From Caulobacteraceae bacterium (GTDB taxonomy: Bacteria; Pseudomonadota; Alphaproteobacteria; Caulobacterales; Caulobacteraceae): a stretch of 6,408 bases of DNA. The DNA lies in NCBI GenBank assembly GCA_030151985.1, contig JASLDZ010000270.1:1-6408 (forward strand), in the 5' to 3' direction. Positions within the stretch are counted from its first letter, which is position 1. Each line of letters opens with the position of its first letter. Under the pieces are notes generated by a model that saw only the letters and a program-made list of their open reading frames with translations, ran no database searches and had not been told where the DNA came from. Made by a program: the position numbers and the translations under genes. This document shows, in pieces, positions 4,284-6,408 of the stretch.

Positions 4284-6320
4284 ATGGCGAAGGCGACGGC
4301 GGCGATGGGGGCGGCGAGCGCCCTGGCGATCCTCCTGGCGGCCCCCGCCCTCGGCCAGACCCCCGACCCGCCCGTCTCCTCCAAGGCGCAGGCCGCCCAG
4401 GCCGGCTCGCAGGCGAACGCCAATCCGCCGCCTTCCGGAGGCGGCGAGGCGCCGGCGCACTTCCAATCGACCCGCGCGGGCTTCGACTTCACCCGGCGCG
4501 AGGTGATGATCCCCATGCGTGACGGGGTGAAGCTGCACACCGTGATCCTCGTGCCCAACAGCGCGACCGCGCAGCACAGGGCCGGGATCGTGCTGACGCG
4601 CACGCCCTACAACGCCGACGAGCTCACCGGACACGCCCAGTCGGGGCGGCTGCTGTCGGTGCTGAACGGCTACGACAACGCCGCCGACGTGATCGTGGAC
4701 GGCGGCTACGTGCGCGTGGTGCAGGACGTGCGCGGCAAGTACGGGTCGGAGGGCGACTACGTGATGAACCGCCCCCTGGCGCACACGCAGTGGAACCCGA
4801 CCGACGTCGACCACGCCACCGACACCTACGACACCATCGACTGGCTGGTGAAGAACGTGCCGGAGGCCAACGGCAAGGTGGCGATCATCGGCATCAGCTA
4901 CGACGGCTTCCTGCCGCTGATGGCGCTGGTGAACCCGCACCCCGCGCTCAAGGCGTCGATCCCGATGAACCCCATGGTCGACGGCTGGATGGGCGACGAC
5001 TGGTTCCACAAGGGCGCGTTCCGCGCGCAGAACATGCCCTACATCTACGAGCAGGACGGCACGCGCGCGAACACCGAAAAGTGGTGGTCGAGCGTGCACG
5101 ACGACTACGACCTCTACATGCGCGCGGGTTCGTCGGGGGCGCTCGGGCAGGAGCGGGGGCTCGAGCAGACCGGCTTCTGGCGGAAGGTCGTCGCCCACCC
5201 GGACTACGACGCCTTCTGGCAGGACCAGGCGATGGACAAGATCCTCAGCCGTCAGCCGCTGAAGGTGCCGGTGCTCCTCGTCCACTCCCTGTGGGACGCC
5301 GAGGACATCTACGGCGCGCCCGCCGTCTACAGGGCGATCAAGCCCAAGGACGTGAACGGCAACATGGTCTACCTCGCGATGGGCCCGTGGCACCACGGCC
5401 AGGCCATCGAGGACGGATCGTCCATGGGCGACGTCGAGTTCGGCTCCGACACCGCCAAGGAGTTTCGGATGCAGGTGCTGGCGCCCTTCCTGGCGCACTA
5501 CCTGAAGGACGAGGCGCCGCCGCTCACGATCGCCCCCGTGACCGCCTTCGAGACGGGCACGGACCACTGGACGAAGCTGAAGAGCTGGCCCTCCGGGTGC
5601 GAGGCGGGCTGCGCTCCGCAGGCGCGCAAGCTCTACCTCCAGCCGGGCGGTAAGCTCGGCTTCGCCGCCGCTGCGGGCGCGACCGCGACCGAGAGCTTCG
5701 TCTCCGACCCCGCGCACCCCGTGCCCTTCCGCCGCCGGCCGATCAAGGCGGTGGGCTACAACTCGCCCGCCGACTGGCCCGACTGGCTGGTGGACGACCA
5801 GCGCGAGGCGTCGGGCCGCTCCGACGTGCTCACCTTCGTCTCCGAGCCGCTCACCGCGCCGATGAAGGTCGCGGGCGAGCCGGAGGTGAACCTCGTCGCC
5901 GCCACCACGGGCACCGACGCCGACTGGGTGGTGAAGGTGATCGACGTCTATCCCGACGAGGTCCCGACCGACGCCAAGATGGGCGGCTACCAGCTGGCCG
6001 TCTCCATGGACGTGCTGCGCGGCCGCTACCGCGAGGGCTTCGAGCACGCCAAGCCGATCAAGGCCGACGCCGCGCTCCCGTATCGCTTCACCCTGCCGGA
6101 CGTGAACCACGTCTTCCTGCCCGGACACCGGATCATGGTGCAGGTGCAGTCGAGCTGGTTCCCGCTCTACGACCGCAATCCGCAGACCTTCGTACCGAAC
6201 GTCTTCTTCGCCAAGCCGGGCGACTACCGGAAGGCGACGCACACGGTGACGGTGACGGGCGCCAAGGAGAGCTTCGTCAGCCTGCCCGTCGTGGCGGAGG
6301 GGCCCGTCCCGGAGCGGTGA
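4284..6320 (+). CDS. Secreted alpha-amino-acid ester hydrolase (CocE/NonD, S15-like family)
   Basis: This 678-residue protein has an AAGGGG ribosome site 8 bases before its ATG. A signal peptide spans residues 1-24 (hydrophobic AALAILL-type core, likely cut after APALG), followed by an Ala/Gln/Pro-rich linker to about 62. The alpha/beta-hydrolase domain starts at MIPMRDGVKLHTV (75-87). The catalytic Ser205 lies in GISYDG, Asp338 in LWDAED, and His371 in GPWHH. Tyr206 and Tyr109 (RTPYNA) are placed to help the oxyanion hole. The acidic cluster that binds the substrate's free alpha-amino group in characterised alpha-amino-acid ester hydrolases is complete: Asp239 (MGDDWF), Glu340 and Asp341. 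A C-terminal jelly-roll domain ends with HRIMVQVQSSWFPLYDRNP (6127-6183 region). Length and residue spacing match the Acetobacter turbidans and Xanthomonas enzymes as I recall them. Known members hydrolyse or transfer acyl groups of amino-acid esters and amino-beta-lactams; the natural substrate is not established. It would act in the periplasm or outside the cell. Confidence 0.9.
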   Translation: MAKATAAMGAASALAILLAAPALGQTPDPPVSSKAQAAQAGSQANANPPPSGGGEAPAHFQSTRAGFDFTRREVMIPMRDGVKLHTVILVPNSATAQHRAGIVLTRTPYNADELTGHAQSGRLLSVLNGYDNAADVIVDGGYVRVVQDVRGKYGSEGDYVMNRPLAHTQWNPTDVDHATDTYDTIDWLVKNVPEANGKVAIIGISYDGFLPLMALVNPHPALKASIPMNPMVDGWMGDDWFHKGAFRAQNMPYIYEQDGTRANTEKWWSSVHDDYDLYMRAGSSGALGQERGLEQTGFWRKVVAHPDYDAFWQDQAMDKILSRQPLKVPVLLVHSLWDAEDIYGAPAVYRAIKPKDVNGNMVYLAMGPWHHGQAIEDGSSMGDVEFGSDTAKEFRMQVLAPFLAHYLKDEAPPLTIAPVTAFETGTDHWTKLKSWPSGCEAGCAPQARKLYLQPGGKLGFAAAAGATATESFVSDPAHPVPFRRRPIKAVGYNSPADWPDWLVDDQREASGRSDVLTFVSEPLTAPMKVAGEPEVNLVAATTGTDADWVVKVIDVYPDEVPTDAKMGGYQLAVSMDVLRGRYREGFEHAKPIKADAALPYRFTLPDVNHVFLPGHRIMVQVQSSWFPLYDRNPQTFVPNVFFAKPGDYRKATHTVTVTGAKESFVSLPVVAEGPVPER

Positions 6321-6342
6321 GCCTCCACACGTAAGCTTAACG

Positions 6343-6357
6343 CCTGCGGGCGCAGGG
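6343..6357 (+). promoter_or_regulatory. Hairpin overlapping the ribosome site of the last gene
   Basis: CCTGC (6343-6347), loop GGGC, GCAGG (6352-6356) form a 5-bp stem. The right arm covers the only Shine-Dalgarno-like sequence, AGGG (6354-6357), 9 bases before the ATG at 6367. It could lower translation initiation or be chance in GC-rich DNA. The same 46-base gap carries a TTAAC (6337-6341) inside a TAAGCTTA palindrome. Confidence 0.25.
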
Positions 6358-6366
6358 TATGCGCTC

Positions 6367-6408
6367 ATGAGCGACCGCTCCGTCCGCAGCCTGCTTCTCC
6401 TGGAGCAC
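6367..6408 (+). CDS. Start of an unidentified protein, cut by the window end
   Basis: An ATG 46 bases after the hydrolase stop opens a frame that stays open to the last base, giving 14 codons (MSDRSVRSLLLLEH). AGGG lies 9 bases upstream. The run RSLLLLEH resembles the first strand of response-regulator receiver domains (a hydrophobic strand followed by acidic residues), but 14 residues cannot establish that. The same orientation and short gap would allow co-transcription with the hydrolase. Confidence 0.5.
   Translation, partial: MSDRSVRSLLLLEH

Noticed and set aside
4233..6368. A 711-codon open frame on the - strand opposite the ester hydrolase
   Set aside because: It lies antisense over a gene with clear catalytic motifs. 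Its translation is low-complexity His/Val/Arg/Gly-rich text typical of the complement of GC-rich codons, with no recognisable domain.

Overview
The window is about 70% GC throughout. Its coding sense, codon use, a PilZ protein of the short alphaproteobacterial kind and GDP-heptose genes suggest a free-living alphaproteobacterium, most likely of the Caulobacter/Phenylobacterium group. That assignment is an inference from style and gene families; no rRNA or other phylogenetic marker is present. I see no tRNA, rRNA, CRISPR array, transposase or repeat array.

Region 1 (1-1236, + strand) holds the 3' end of a MotA/TolQ/ExbB-type proton-channel subunit, followed 3 bases later by its partner, a single-pass MotB/OmpA-like protein. 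The pair most resembles the ZorA/ZorB motor of Zorya anti-phage systems. The channel subunit has only a short cytoplasmic tail, and no zorC, zorD or zorE follows, so any effector gene would have to lie upstream, outside the window. The OmpA-like domain is divergent at its peptidoglycan-binding loop and carries four cysteines.

Region 2 (1247-3835, - strand, convergent with region 1 across 10 bases) is a compact operon. In transcription order it has a 90-residue single-pass membrane protein of unknown function, a GHMP-family heptose-7-phosphate kinase (HddA), and a two-domain protein joining a HddC-type heptose-1-phosphate nucleotidyltransferase to a GmhB-type heptose-bisphosphate phosphatase. 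The last two genes share a GTGA stop/start overlap. Together they would carry out three consecutive steps from sedoheptulose-derived heptose-7-phosphate to GDP-D-glycero-alpha-D-manno-heptose, a sugar donor for surface glycans. The isomerase GmhA is not in the window. The phosphatase domain has lost one of the four expected zinc ligands (Trp in place of Cys).

Region 3 (3836-4217, + strand) has a 79-base divergent intergenic region and then a small PilZ protein that keeps both c-di-GMP-binding motifs.

Region 4 (4284-6320, + strand) is a secreted serine hydrolase of the CocE/NonD (peptidase S15-like) superfamily. It keeps the full catalytic triad and the acidic cluster that define alpha-amino-acid ester hydrolases, the enzymes known for acting on beta-lactam side chains. 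A last gene starts at 6367 and runs off the end of the window with 14 codons visible.

The strongest points for a second look are the orphan Zorya-like motor pair, the HddC-GmhB fusion with an altered zinc site, and the well-preserved alpha-amino-acid ester hydrolase active site.
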